Assembly: GCF_007066085.1 (NCBI RefSeq)
Contig: NZ_CP041405.1
Location: 1,302,001-1,366,000 of the forward strand
DNA length: 64,000 bases
Origin: Paenibacillus thiaminolyticus
GTDB lineage: Bacteria; Bacillota; Bacilli; Paenibacillales; Paenibacillaceae
Direction: 5' to 3'
Position numbers and translations under genes: made by a program. The notes below the pieces were generated by a model, which was not told where the DNA came from, did no database searches, and saw only the letters and a list, made by a program, of their open reading frames with translations. Of the stretch, positions 56,060 through 64,000 are shown piece after piece. Numbering within the stretch: position 1 is the stretch's first letter; each line of letters opens with the position of its first letter.

Positions 56060-59000
56060 CTCAATATATTCGACTATCTTCTGATTCACAAGTACTTCAC
56101 TTATTTTTCCAATCTCGATTTCTTCACCTAAAGAAACAACCGCTTGATAGCTTCGCTGCCGGGCCGGCTGGACAGAATCCGCGCCCGCGCTGCCATCTGC
56201 GCCCCCGGCTGGTGGCGCCGCTTCTCCCGGCGGCGTATCTCCCAGCGGCGTGTCTCCCGGAGAGGTGTCTCCCGAAGGCTTGTCTTCTGAGGGCTTGTCT
56301 CCCGCCATCTCGTCCGGCTGCGCGCTGTCCCCGCCCCCTGCCATTCCTGCCTTGTTATCAGGAGAATCGGCTGATTGTGTGTTGCCGCCGCCATTCTGAT
56401 CCTGCTGCTCGGCGCTTGTCGAGGTAGAATCGGCAGCGCCTGCACCCGTCGTTCCCGCGGAGTCGGTTCCCGCTCCGGAAGAACTGCCCGGCGGCGTTCC
56501 TTCCGGACCCGCCCCCGAAGCGGCTCCCGAAGAACAGAGGTGCTGCACGGATCGATCCGTATATGTGTGCTCAGTGCCTCCCTCCAGCTTCACCGTAATC
56601 GTGCCCGCCTGGAATGCGGCGCATTCCGCCTCCGTCCCGAACTCGAATACAAGCTCTGTCGTCGGCTTCAATTCGCCGTCCACGAAATCCTCGTTCTGTC
56701 GCGCATAGACTTGCGGCTCCAGCTTCTCTGCCGGCTGCTGCGTCTCCGGCTCCGGATCGGCTGCGTTGTTACCCGCCACCGCAGGCTTGCCGCTGTCGAA
56801 GACGCCGGAGGCCGCCAAGCCGCCGCCAATGCCGCCGATGAGCAGGAGAATGGCCACGAACCATACCATCGCTTTCCGGTTGCGCCGCAGCCATCTGACG
56901 ATAGGCGGCGACAGCTCGCTGCGGGCCTTGACGTATACAGCCTGAAGCGGCGCGCCCGCCTGCTCGAAATAGAGCTTGCGGTTCGTCCGGTTTTTGAACG
57001 CGTCCTGGTCGTATTTTTTGAAATAAGCGACCACCGCCGCAGCATATCCCGGCTCGAGCTTCCTTCCTCGCGAGAAAAAGCGCTGCTTCTCGGACCAGTT
57101 CATGAACCGATAGACCGTCTCCTTGTCCGGCGCGTGCTGATGCAAATAATGAAGCAGCGCCCCGTATTCAATCAAGCCTGTGTTGGCATCCCGACAGAAC
57201 GCAAGCACCAGCCGGCCGAAGCAGGACGGCCCCAGATCCTTCTGCAGCCAGCGTCGTCCAAGCTGCTGCAGCCGGTCCAGCTCGGCAGGCGATAAGCCGT
57301 CGAAGATCGATTCATCCGGTTCGGCGTCGCGGAACCAGCGGTATGCAGACAGCATAACATCCGCCGTGGACTGCACATGAGGCGGATAGCGGGCGGCCCA
57401 TTCCCTCACCTCTCCCGGATGCGCCAGGAATCCGATCTGGAGGAACGCTTCCTGGCGCGTCTGCTCCAGATTCAGCTCCGTCAGCAGGAACACATTCGCC
57501 GCATAAGACAGCTGCTCCATAAAGATAAGCATGTCTTCGCTGGCAGGCCGCCCCTCCTCTGCGAGCAGGCGGTCGGCCATATCCAGCACCGCGTTCACGG
57601 CGGACACCGGCTCCACATCATGCCGCAGCTTCTCGGCAAGCTGTCCAGCGGCCAACTCGGTGAACTCGGTCTTGAGCAACAGAACCGGGTGCTGGCTGGA
57701 CCAATGATGAGCCAGCTTCAGAAGATCATCGGCCCGGACGATCTCCTGGAATTTCTGCCGCATATACGGGAAGAAAAGTTCTACCGTCTTGCCGCCCCGC
57801 AGCAGCGTGTCGAAGAAAGGCTTGCTGACGCTGTCGCTGCCCTCGATGAGCGCATAATAGGCTTCCATTCGCTCGCGGCCCTTCGACTCACTTGCTTCAT
57901 ACAAGCTCCGGATCAAATAGCCGATCAGATCGCTTCCCAGCGCCGACCCGGCAAGCGCTTCGTATTCCATGAAGCACTTCACGATAGCCGGATCAGGCGT
58001 GCCTCCCTGCTTGACGAGCTCATACTCGCGCTGGAAGCATCCACGGAACAGCTCCGCCAGCCGCCGCTTCGACTCGGCAGCCCCTTCCGGTGCCAAGTAA
58101 TCGAGCATCGAACGCAGCGCGCCGACCCGATTCTGCGTATAGAAAGAATCGCTGCCTTCCTCGATCTGGAACAATACAGCCAGCTCGTGGCAGCTGGCGA
58201 TCGCGGTATGCCGCTGCGAGTCCATGCCCTCCAGCATCTGCTCGTGGAAGACATAGAAGGCTTCCGCCCGCACCGGCTGCTCCAGATTGCTCCAAGCGAA
58301 GCTCAAGTAGGGCTGCTTCCCCAGATCGATATCGACATTCGTCACCCGCTTGGACGCCAGATCGAAGGTATAGTCCTTGTCGATGTTGCGATCATTCGGG
58401 CGCAAGCTCCCTTGCTCGACGAACGTCAGATGAATGCCCTTCCGGCTCTGCGGCTCCTTGGAGAACGTCAGGAAGCCGAGCGCGCGGCGGTATGCATACG
58501 GCAGGCTGCCGTACAGCACGCCGACCAGCTGCAAGGCGGTCTCCGACAACTCCTCCACCGCGACGTCGAGCGCCACGAACACTTTGCGTCTCGTGACAAC
58601 GGACGACATGACGGCGAACAATAGCTGCTTGAACATCTTCTCGTCGATCCCGAGTCTGGCGAGCAGGGCGGTCGGCGAAGCCGGACGGCGCGCTTCCGCC
58701 GCACTTGGAATCTTCTCCAGTTCGGGCAGCTCCGTGCCCTGCTCGATGTCATAGCTGCTGGCGAAGTCCGCGTTCAGCAGCGATGGGTAGTCCTTCACTG
58801 CATCGGCCGCCCGTTCGGCAGGCACGATGAAGTTGTGAGTGAAGAAGGCGCTGCGCAGGCCTGTGAAATCGGCCGCCTGATAGATGCTGCGGCCCAAGAC
58901 GAGCTGCCCCATATCGGCGTGGAACAGATGCAGCGCTTGTGGATAGCGCGCTTCGTCCTTCTCGCCGAGCGAGGCCAGCTCCGCCGGAGCGTCATAGACG

Positions 59001-59149
59001 CAGAACGGATGGAGCACTTTTTTGATGAATCCGGTATCAAGCCCGCCGGAGGCCGCGATCGTGTCGAAGCCTTCATTGGGGCGGAATATCCCGCGCCGCT
59101 CGCGCGTATACATTTGCTGCTGGATGCGAGAGGATCTGCTCGATGTCAA
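56054..59149 (-). CDS. GTPase-associated protein 1 (GAP1)-like membrane protein
   Basis: 1031 residues. The N-terminus (YTRERRGIFRPNEGFDTIAASGG, YDAPAELASLGEKDEARYPQAL) matches the GAP1-N2 family as I recall it. A long helical middle region follows, then one transmembrane helix (about 758-780), a short beta domain (TELVFEFGTEAECAAFQAG), a low-complexity Ser/Gly/Pro/Asp linker (about 880-1000) and a final small domain. The topology puts the large helical part in the cytosol. Start TTG 59149 overlaps the preceding GTPase stop as TTGA. Function unknown; GAP1 proteins are predicted partners of TRAFAC GTPases. Confidence 0.75.
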   Translation of the reverse strand: MTSSRSSRIQQQMYTRERRGIFRPNEGFDTIAASGGLDTGFIKKVLHPFCVYDAPAELASLGEKDEARYPQALHLFHADMGQLVLGRSIYQAADFTGLRSAFFTHNFIVPAERAADAVKDYPSLLNADFASSYDIEQGTELPELEKIPSAAEARRPASPTALLARLGIDEKMFKQLLFAVMSSVVTRRKVFVALDVAVEELSETALQLVGVLYGSLPYAYRRALGFLTFSKEPQSRKGIHLTFVEQGSLRPNDRNIDKDYTFDLASKRVTNVDIDLGKQPYLSFAWSNLEQPVRAEAFYVFHEQMLEGMDSQRHTAIASCHELAVLFQIEEGSDSFYTQNRVGALRSMLDYLAPEGAAESKRRLAELFRGCFQREYELVKQGGTPDPAIVKCFMEYEALAGSALGSDLIGYLIRSLYEASESKGRERMEAYYALIEGSDSVSKPFFDTLLRGGKTVELFFPYMRQKFQEIVRADDLLKLAHHWSSQHPVLLLKTEFTELAAGQLAEKLRHDVEPVSAVNAVLDMADRLLAEEGRPASEDMLIFMEQLSYAANVFLLTELNLEQTRQEAFLQIGFLAHPGEVREWAARYPPHVQSTADVMLSAYRWFRDAEPDESIFDGLSPAELDRLQQLGRRWLQKDLGPSCFGRLVLAFCRDANTGLIEYGALLHYLHQHAPDKETVYRFMNWSEKQRFFSRGRKLEPGYAAAVVAYFKKYDQDAFKNRTNRKLYFEQAGAPLQAVYVKARSELSPPIVRWLRRNRKAMVWFVAILLLIGGIGGGLAASGVFDSGKPAVAGNNAADPEPETQQPAEKLEPQVYARQNEDFVDGELKPTTELVFEFGTEAECAAFQAGTITVKLEGGTEHTYTDRSVQHLCSSGAASGAGPEGTPPGSSSGAGTDSAGTTGAGAADSTSTSAEQQDQNGGGNTQSADSPDNKAGMAGGGDSAQPDEMAGDKPSEDKPSGDTSPGDTPLGDTPPGEAAPPAGGADGSAGADSVQPARQRSYQAVVSLGEEIEIGKISEVLVNQKIVEYIEK

Positions 59150-60408
59150 TGCTGCTCTCTCCCCTCGATATAGTTCAATTCATGCAACAGCCAGATGAAC
59201 GGCTCATCCACCCGAATCGGGCTGACAACCCCCTGCAGCTTCTGATTGACCGGGTTGCTGCCCAATGCCGACACGGCGAAGTAGGCCGTATTGGAGAAAT
59301 AGACATCCATCGTTCCTTTGAACGGACGGTCCACCTTCTCGATGAAGCGCCGGATCTCGCCGTCGATATTATGGAACTCCGTCAGATCGAGATATTTGCG
59401 ATGAACCATATTGTGAAAAATGTTGCTATTCGACTTGATATAGTCGCCATCCTCATCCTTCAACGCATGCAGCATGTCGCTCTTCGTCAGCACGACGGCC
59501 GTCGGGATGTCGGTCTTGTTCTTATCCTGGTAGGCGATGAAATCGCCGAACAGCGTCAGCACGACATCGCGCGGCTCGTCATATTGCGGCACCCACTCGT
59601 CGGAAGCTCCGCCGTATTGCATGCGGATTTTTTCACGAATCGATCGAATTTGCAGCGGATCGATCATGAACAGGATGCCAGCCGAATTTTTGATATGCTG
59701 GCCGTGCAGGCCCAGATAATCCTGATCGACCATACCTTCCCCCGCGACATCAAAAAACACCAGCGTGAGCGGCGGCTTCGTCTCATCCTTGAAGACGAAT
59801 TGAAAGATGAACGGCTCCTGCATCTTCTCCTTCTGCGTCGACGCGAGCAGATCGCCGCGTTCGAACAGCGGCTCCTCGTACATCGTGCGGAACTTGCGGC
59901 TTATCTCCGCATTAAGCGGCATGCAGGCGGCATCGAAATGATCGGCCGTCGTATGCTGGAGCGTATGAATCAGCGCGGTCATGTAGACCGATTTGCCGAC
60001 CTGGGAGGCCCCGATAATAGAAATAATATTGCTCGGCACCTTCCCTGCCGTCACGGGCAGCTCATTATGGCAGTGCGGGCACAGCCTTCTGCGCGTGACG
60101 ACGCCATAGCGGTCATTCAGCCCGATAAGCACATGATCGGAATACAGATGATGCTCATCGGGAATATCGCGCGGATCGAGAACCGCCTCCATATCATAGA
60201 CGGTATCGAGGCCGAAGCGGTCCCGGTATTTGTTCAGCTTCTCATCCTCCTGCAGCGCGTAATTCTCGTCGTCCTCGCGGTGGTGCGCCGCGCGGAACAC
60301 GACCTCCTCCGGCGAGAATTTGCTGAAGCAGAATGGGCATACGATATCATAGAACAGCGGCCGTGACGCCTGCTGCGGCTTGCGCTTCAGAAAATCAAAA
60401 ATCCCCAA
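59146..60408 (-). CDS. TRAFAC-clade GTPase with zinc ribbon
   Basis: 420 residues. Zinc-ribbon cysteines CPFC (24-27) and CPHC (110-113) come before the P-loop GASQVGKS (133-140). Switch region DVAGEG (Walker B/DxxG) and base motif TKSD in VLTKSDML complete a GTPase. TTG start 60408, GGAGGGG six bases upstream. No membrane helix is seen. It is coupled to the GAP1-like gene downstream. Confidence 0.85.
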   Translation of the reverse strand: MGIFDFLKRKPQQASRPLFYDIVCPFCFSKFSPEEVVFRAAHHREDDENYALQEDEKLNKYRDRFGLDTVYDMEAVLDPRDIPDEHHLYSDHVLIGLNDRYGVVTRRRLCPHCHNELPVTAGKVPSNIISIIGASQVGKSVYMTALIHTLQHTTADHFDAACMPLNAEISRKFRTMYEEPLFERGDLLASTQKEKMQEPFIFQFVFKDETKPPLTLVFFDVAGEGMVDQDYLGLHGQHIKNSAGILFMIDPLQIRSIREKIRMQYGGASDEWVPQYDEPRDVVLTLFGDFIAYQDKNKTDIPTAVVLTKSDMLHALKDEDGDYIKSNSNIFHNMVHRKYLDLTEFHNIDGEIRRFIEKVDRPFKGTMDVYFSNTAYFAVSALGSNPVNQKLQGVVSPIRVDEPFIWLLHELNYIEGREQH

Positions 60409-60421
60409 TGTCTTCCCCTCC

Positions 60422-61060
60422 TCATTCCGGTATCAGCTCGTATAGCTGGCCGTATTGGCGGCCGTCGGTGAAGAAGAGCCGAATATAATCGTCCTTCCCG
60501 ATCTCGATCTCCGGCAGCACATTCCGGCCCGGGGCGAACGGCTCGACGAACGGGTACACCGTTCCGTCGTCTTTGCTGGCGGGAGAGCCGCCATGCTTCT
60601 TCACATAACACAGCACATCCGCTGGCAGCGGCACCTCTGCCGTCACCTGGATTTGCGCCGCTTTGAATTTTTTGAACCAGCCGCCTTTATAGTGAATCGA
60701 GTAATAGATTCTCGCCCGGCCGGTGCTCAGTGCGATCCGGTTCCCGCCATCCGGCTGGATGACAAGCTGCGGCTGTCCGTCCTCCTGCAGCAGACAGGCA
60801 TAGACGGTATAGACGAGCCGCCCGATCCCATCAATCCGGTCATGGAAGCCGTTGTTGGCTTTGTACTCGTCTCTCGTGTACAGCTTCAGCTCCGCTGCCG
60901 GCGGACGCTCGGCCGCCGGGCGATCCGCAGCCGCCTTGTGAACATAGACGGCCTGGATCGTATCGGGCCACAGCCAGCGCAGCGTACACCGCGCTTCGTC
61001 AATATGATGTGTCAGTCCGCGGATGACCGGCGTCTCCTGACCCGCTTCCGTATAATGCAT
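60422..61060 (-). CDS. Beta-rich accessory protein of the GTPase operon
   Basis: 212 residues with no family I can name. Beta-strand pattern with YYSIHYKGGWFKKFKAAQIQV and a C-terminal DDYIRLFFTDGRQYGQLYEL. No signal peptide or transmembrane helix. GGGGAGG is nine bases before the ATG. Sits between the GTPase (13-bp gap) and the vWA gene (19-bp gap), so it is a dedicated component. Confidence 0.7.
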   Translation of the reverse strand: MHYTEAGQETPVIRGLTHHIDEARCTLRWLWPDTIQAVYVHKAAADRPAAERPPAAELKLYTRDEYKANNGFHDRIDGIGRLVYTVYACLLQEDGQPQLVIQPDGGNRIALSTGRARIYYSIHYKGGWFKKFKAAQIQVTAEVPLPADVLCYVKKHGGSPASKDDGTVYPFVEPFAPGRNVLPEIEIGKDDYIRLFFTDGRQYGQLYELIPE

Positions 61061-61079
61061 CTGTCATGGCCTCCCCACA

Positions 61080-62360
61080 CTAGAATCCGCGGCTGCTCCG
61101 ATCGGGCTGCCGTCCGGACAGGTTGCTGCCTTCACTGCCCGCCGATCCTCTCCGCCCGCGGCCTTCCCGTTGCCGCTGGCTCTCCTGTACAGGCACGACC
61201 AGCGAGAACAGCGCGATGACGCCCGCCAGCACCAGATCGGCGCCCAGGCGCACAGCTCCGTCCGTGAGCGGGCGTCCGGACAAGCCGGCCTCCAGCAGGA
61301 GACCGGCAAGCAGTCCCGCCGCCGCGCCGCCGATAGCGAAGCTCTTGGCAAGATAGCGGTTGTCGAACACGAGACCGAGCGACAAGCCAAGCGCAGTGCC
61401 AATCAGCATAAGGGCAATGACATGCAGCGTCATATAATAGCCGCTGTCCCGAAGCGGCCCGGAACGCTCCGTCACCAATGTCCGATCGCCGATGCTGCTG
61501 TAAATCTTCTCGAAGACGAACGACAGCTCGTTCGCTTTGGACACATCGTAGTATTGGCCGCCGGTCTCGTCCGCGATCCGTCGCAGCAGACCCGCCCCTT
61601 CCGCCTCGACCAGACTGAGGCCGATCGTGTGAACGGCAATATGCTGCGCCTTATAATCGGCGAGCGCTTCATTCGTATTCACTTCGCTGAAGCCGTCCGA
61701 CAGCAGCACGACCATCGTGCCGCGCGAATCATCCTGGTTGTCCTTGATATGCTTCATCGCTTCGGATAGAGACAGGCCGATATCCGTACCGCCCTGTGTC
61801 GGCTGGAGCGCATCGATCTTGGCGAACAGCTCATCCTTGACAGCCCGATCCTTCACTTGCACGAAAGGCTGAAGCAGGTCCACGCTGTCGTTAAATACAA
61901 ACACAGCTACCCGCTTGTCCCGATCCATCTCGTCGATCATCCGTTTGGCCGCTTCATAGCGATCCTGGTTCGGATCCGTCTGCTCCATGCTGCCCGAATT
62001 GTCGATCACGAGCACGATATTTTTGACCGTCTTTACGCCGCCCGCCTCGATCTGGTACGCCGCTTCAAGCGCCAGTCCCGCGATGAACAGCATGACGAGC
62101 GTCGCGGGCACGAGCACCAGCCATGATGTGCCCGCATACCGCTGCCGCCACGATTGGCCATTCAGCCGGGGCGAGATCATCTCGGCCGTCAGGCAGGCCA
62201 GGCCGATGAATAGGGCGATAACGCCGAAGTAGAGCCCGCTTACCACGACATCCGGCCATTGGCCAAGCAGGCGGCCCAGCAGCCACTCCCCGGCCGCCCA
62301 GCCGGCGGCGCCTCCGATCAGGCTGAACAGCACCATGAGCCAGTTCACTTTTCGCTGCAT
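61080..62360 (-). CDS. Membrane protein with von Willebrand factor A domain
   Basis: 426 residues. Three N-terminal membrane helices (about 7-30, 38-58, 80-100), then a vWA domain with all three MIDAS elements: DNSGS (120-124), GGTDIGLSLS, and LLSDGFSE. About three more helices close the protein. Metal-dependent protein-binding domain, probably on a membrane scaffold. GAGAGGA precedes the ATG. Confidence 0.85.
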   Translation of the reverse strand: MQRKVNWLMVLFSLIGGAAGWAAGEWLLGRLLGQWPDVVVSGLYFGVIALFIGLACLTAEMISPRLNGQSWRQRYAGTSWLVLVPATLVMLFIAGLALEAAYQIEAGGVKTVKNIVLVIDNSGSMEQTDPNQDRYEAAKRMIDEMDRDKRVAVFVFNDSVDLLQPFVQVKDRAVKDELFAKIDALQPTQGGTDIGLSLSEAMKHIKDNQDDSRGTMVVLLSDGFSEVNTNEALADYKAQHIAVHTIGLSLVEAEGAGLLRRIADETGGQYYDVSKANELSFVFEKIYSSIGDRTLVTERSGPLRDSGYYMTLHVIALMLIGTALGLSLGLVFDNRYLAKSFAIGGAAAGLLAGLLLEAGLSGRPLTDGAVRLGADLVLAGVIALFSLVVPVQESQRQREGRGRRGSAGSEGSNLSGRQPDRSSRGF

Positions 62361-62511
62361 AAATATAGCATCCTCTCACATAAAATACGTGTTCATAAAG
62401 GGATGTACAAGCATTCCACTCCCCGCCATTCCCCCCGGAACGGCCGCAGCCCGTACGGAACATCCGCGCTCCCGCACGGAAGCACGGCGGACGTTCGCCC
62501 GGCATGCCGGC

Positions 62512-64000
62512 TTAACGGACAGGCGGCAGCAGCTCAGGATCGAGGCCGTGGAATCGGTACCCGTTCTGCACATAGCTCTCGTAGTACATTTTCCCGTTCC
62601 GGTAATACATGAGGTCCTCAACGCGGAAGCCGCCCATAATGTTCAGCTTCTCCACCCCGCTGCTTCGCTTCTCGTGCACGCAGCCGAGCTTGTAGATGCG
62701 GGACGTCTCCTCCTCGTTCAGCGCGTACCGCATAAATTCGCTCGTCGCGTCGCCGAAGAAATATTTCTCCTCATAGCGGTGCTTATGCGTATAATCGAGC
62801 AGGCGGATATGAATGCCGGCATGCTCCTCCAGCGTCCGGTACAGCTTCTTGAACAGTTCGTCTCGCGACAGCACCTCCTGGTTGCTGTAGTCGATCGTCA
62901 CGTTCGCCCGCCGCAGCAGTTCTTCCTCGAACGTCTGCTTGAACGGAGCCGCGGTCAAAATATGAGCCCGGCACACCTCGCACAGCCGCGCGGCCAATGC
63001 TTCCGTTCCTTGCTCCAGCAGGCGGGAGACGCTGCCCATATACCGCTCTTCGCCGAAGGCGCCCGGCCCCCGCTTCGCCTCGATATCCCGCATGACGTCC
63101 GCCGTTACTCGCTCGTAATACTCCATAATATTTTGACCGATATAATCATCGGCCTGGCGGATGCTGGCAAACGCCGCTTCCCGGAGCGTCCGCTCCAGCG
63201 TCTCCAGCTGCTGCACATACTGCTTATATATCGTGTGCAGCCGTTCCAGCTCCGCTTCATATCTCCGGTACAGCCCCAGCTCCGTCTCCAGCCGCAGCAC
63301 CTCCAGCTTCTGACGGTACACGGTGTCGAAGAAGGTGCGGATGAAGCTGCGCACATTATGCTTATCCATCAGCGGCAGCCGCTGGAACGATTGCTCCTCC
63401 ACCGTCTCGCTATACTTCTGCTCCAGCTCGGCCCGCGCCGCCTCGAGTGCTCTTCCCGCATCGCGGATGCGGCCGTGCAGAAGCGGCCAGATGCTGCCCG
63501 CTTCCTCCGCTTCGTTCGTCCAGGCGTACACATGATAGAAGCCGATATCCGTCTGGGAGTCCAGCCGCTGCCGGACCATATATTGCAGCTCGTCATCCGG
63601 CAGCTGCCGGATCGCGCTGTCTGCGGCCCGTTCGTAATTATCCCGGAAAAAGGCAATGCAGCCGCTGCCGAACAGCGCTTCCTCGGCTTCGCGCAGCGTC
63701 ATGCGCTTCAATTGGCTGAAGCTGACGCCATGCGTCATCATGCCGTTCATATCGCGGAGCCGCTCATCGTCCGGCACTGCTTGATCGACCCGGGCCCCTA
63801 TCGCTTCCGGGTCCAGCCCGAACCAGGCCAGCTTCTCCGCCGGCGTCCGTTCGGGTCCGCCCTTCATCCGCGCCGTCAGCTCCCGGCAGAAATGGTACAG
63901 CACAGCGAGCGCTATCGAATGATTCGGGCGCTTCACCTTCGAGAATCCCGCCGAGACGAACCCGATCCGGCCGGATTCGGTCATCAGATTGTTGCGCAGG
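62512..64000 (-). CDS. C-terminal part of a probable tubulin-like protein
   Basis: The frame runs off the window (codons before 63984 are open to 64000). 496 residues are visible. The opening SGRIGFVSAGFSKVKRPNHS continues a larger N-terminal domain. A long helical/coiled-coil stretch (about 170-280) and a basic mixed C-terminal domain follow. In sequenced genomes large tubulin-like (Tubulin_2) proteins lie beside vWA and TRAFAC genes; this fits, but the diagnostic nucleotide-binding part is outside the window. Confidence 0.6.
   Translation of the reverse strand, partial: LRNNLMTESGRIGFVSAGFSKVKRPNHSIALAVLYHFCRELTARMKGGPERTPAEKLAWFGLDPEAIGARVDQAVPDDERLRDMNGMMTHGVSFSQLKRMTLREAEEALFGSGCIAFFRDNYERAADSAIRQLPDDELQYMVRQRLDSQTDIGFYHVYAWTNEAEEAGSIWPLLHGRIRDAGRALEAARAELEQKYSETVEEQSFQRLPLMDKHNVRSFIRTFFDTVYRQKLEVLRLETELGLYRRYEAELERLHTIYKQYVQQLETLERTLREAAFASIRQADDYIGQNIMEYYERVTADVMRDIEAKRGPGAFGEERYMGSVSRLLEQGTEALAARLCEVCRAHILTAAPFKQTFEEELLRRANVTIDYSNQEVLSRDELFKKLYRTLEEHAGIHIRLLDYTHKHRYEEKYFFGDATSEFMRYALNEEETSRIYKLGCVHEKRSSGVEKLNIMGGFRVEDLMYYRNGKMYYESYVQNGYRFHGLDPELLPPVR

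Noticed and set aside
57377..58624. 415-residue plus-strand reading frame
   Set aside because: It is antisense to the GAP1-like gene, arises from high G+C third positions, and has no start signal or known domain. The same applies to the plus-strand frames at 59143-60366, 48588-49775 and 38510-39619.

Overview
The window looks like chromosome of a spore-forming, Gram-positive Paenibacillaceae bacterium, most likely Paenibacillus. The reasons are a complete spoIIIA operon, splB, AggaGG-type ribosome binding sites, a T-box leader, moderately high G+C, and a gene order that follows the Bacillus subtilis yqhR-aroQ-pepQ-efp-yqhV-spoIIIA-accBC-yqhY-nusB-folD block. Nothing suggests a plasmid or prophage.

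Layout. 1-10.9 kb (minus strand): folD (cut by the window edge), nusB, an Asp23/AmaP/DUF2273 envelope-stress trio, accBC, spoIIIAH to spoIIIAA behind a good sigma-E promoter, and yqhV. 11.2-16.3 kb breaks the usual yqhV-efp neighbourhood: comA-comB (sulfolactate synthesis), a DUF441 membrane protein, lysC, and a catalytically dead IS1595-like transposase under a strong promoter with two LexA-like sites. 17-21.4 kb resumes the block (efp, pepQ, aroQ, yqhR, yqhQ and a small membrane protein). 21.7-31.2 kb is a cell-surface region: a copper-amine-oxidase-N-domain protein, a VanRS-like two-component system with a duplicated HAMP, an O-acyltransferase, a polysaccharide deacetylase lipoprotein, a patatin and a GHL10 glycoside hydrolase.

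31.3-42.3 kb holds metal and housekeeping genes: mntR, splB, ccdA, a znuACB zinc importer behind a Zur box, uppP, a NUDIX hydrolase, metG with a T-box, zur-yidD (overlapping) and a GNAT acetyltransferase. 42.4-44.0 kb is a decayed siderophore-binding lipoprotein gene beside 50-bp and 56-bp tandem repeats. The 56-bp unit belongs to a repeat family also seen near 15.1 and 16.6 kb. 44.1-50.1 kb carries a second copper-amine-oxidase-N paralogue, a yhbD-bactofilin-bactofilin operon, lipL and a YciI protein.

Two operons stand out. At 50.3-55.8 kb a UbiA prenyltransferase, HAD phosphatase, two overlapping SMR-type half-transporters, a polytopic membrane protein and an LtaS-like enzyme together look like a lipid-linked pentose pathway feeding a cell-surface polymer. 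At 56.0-64.0 kb a GAP1-like membrane protein, a zinc-ribbon TRAFAC GTPase, a beta-rich protein, a membrane vWA protein and the C-terminal part of a probable tubulin-like protein form a tightly packed operon. It resembles the GTPase-associated systems predicted by comparative genomics, and its biology is essentially unknown.
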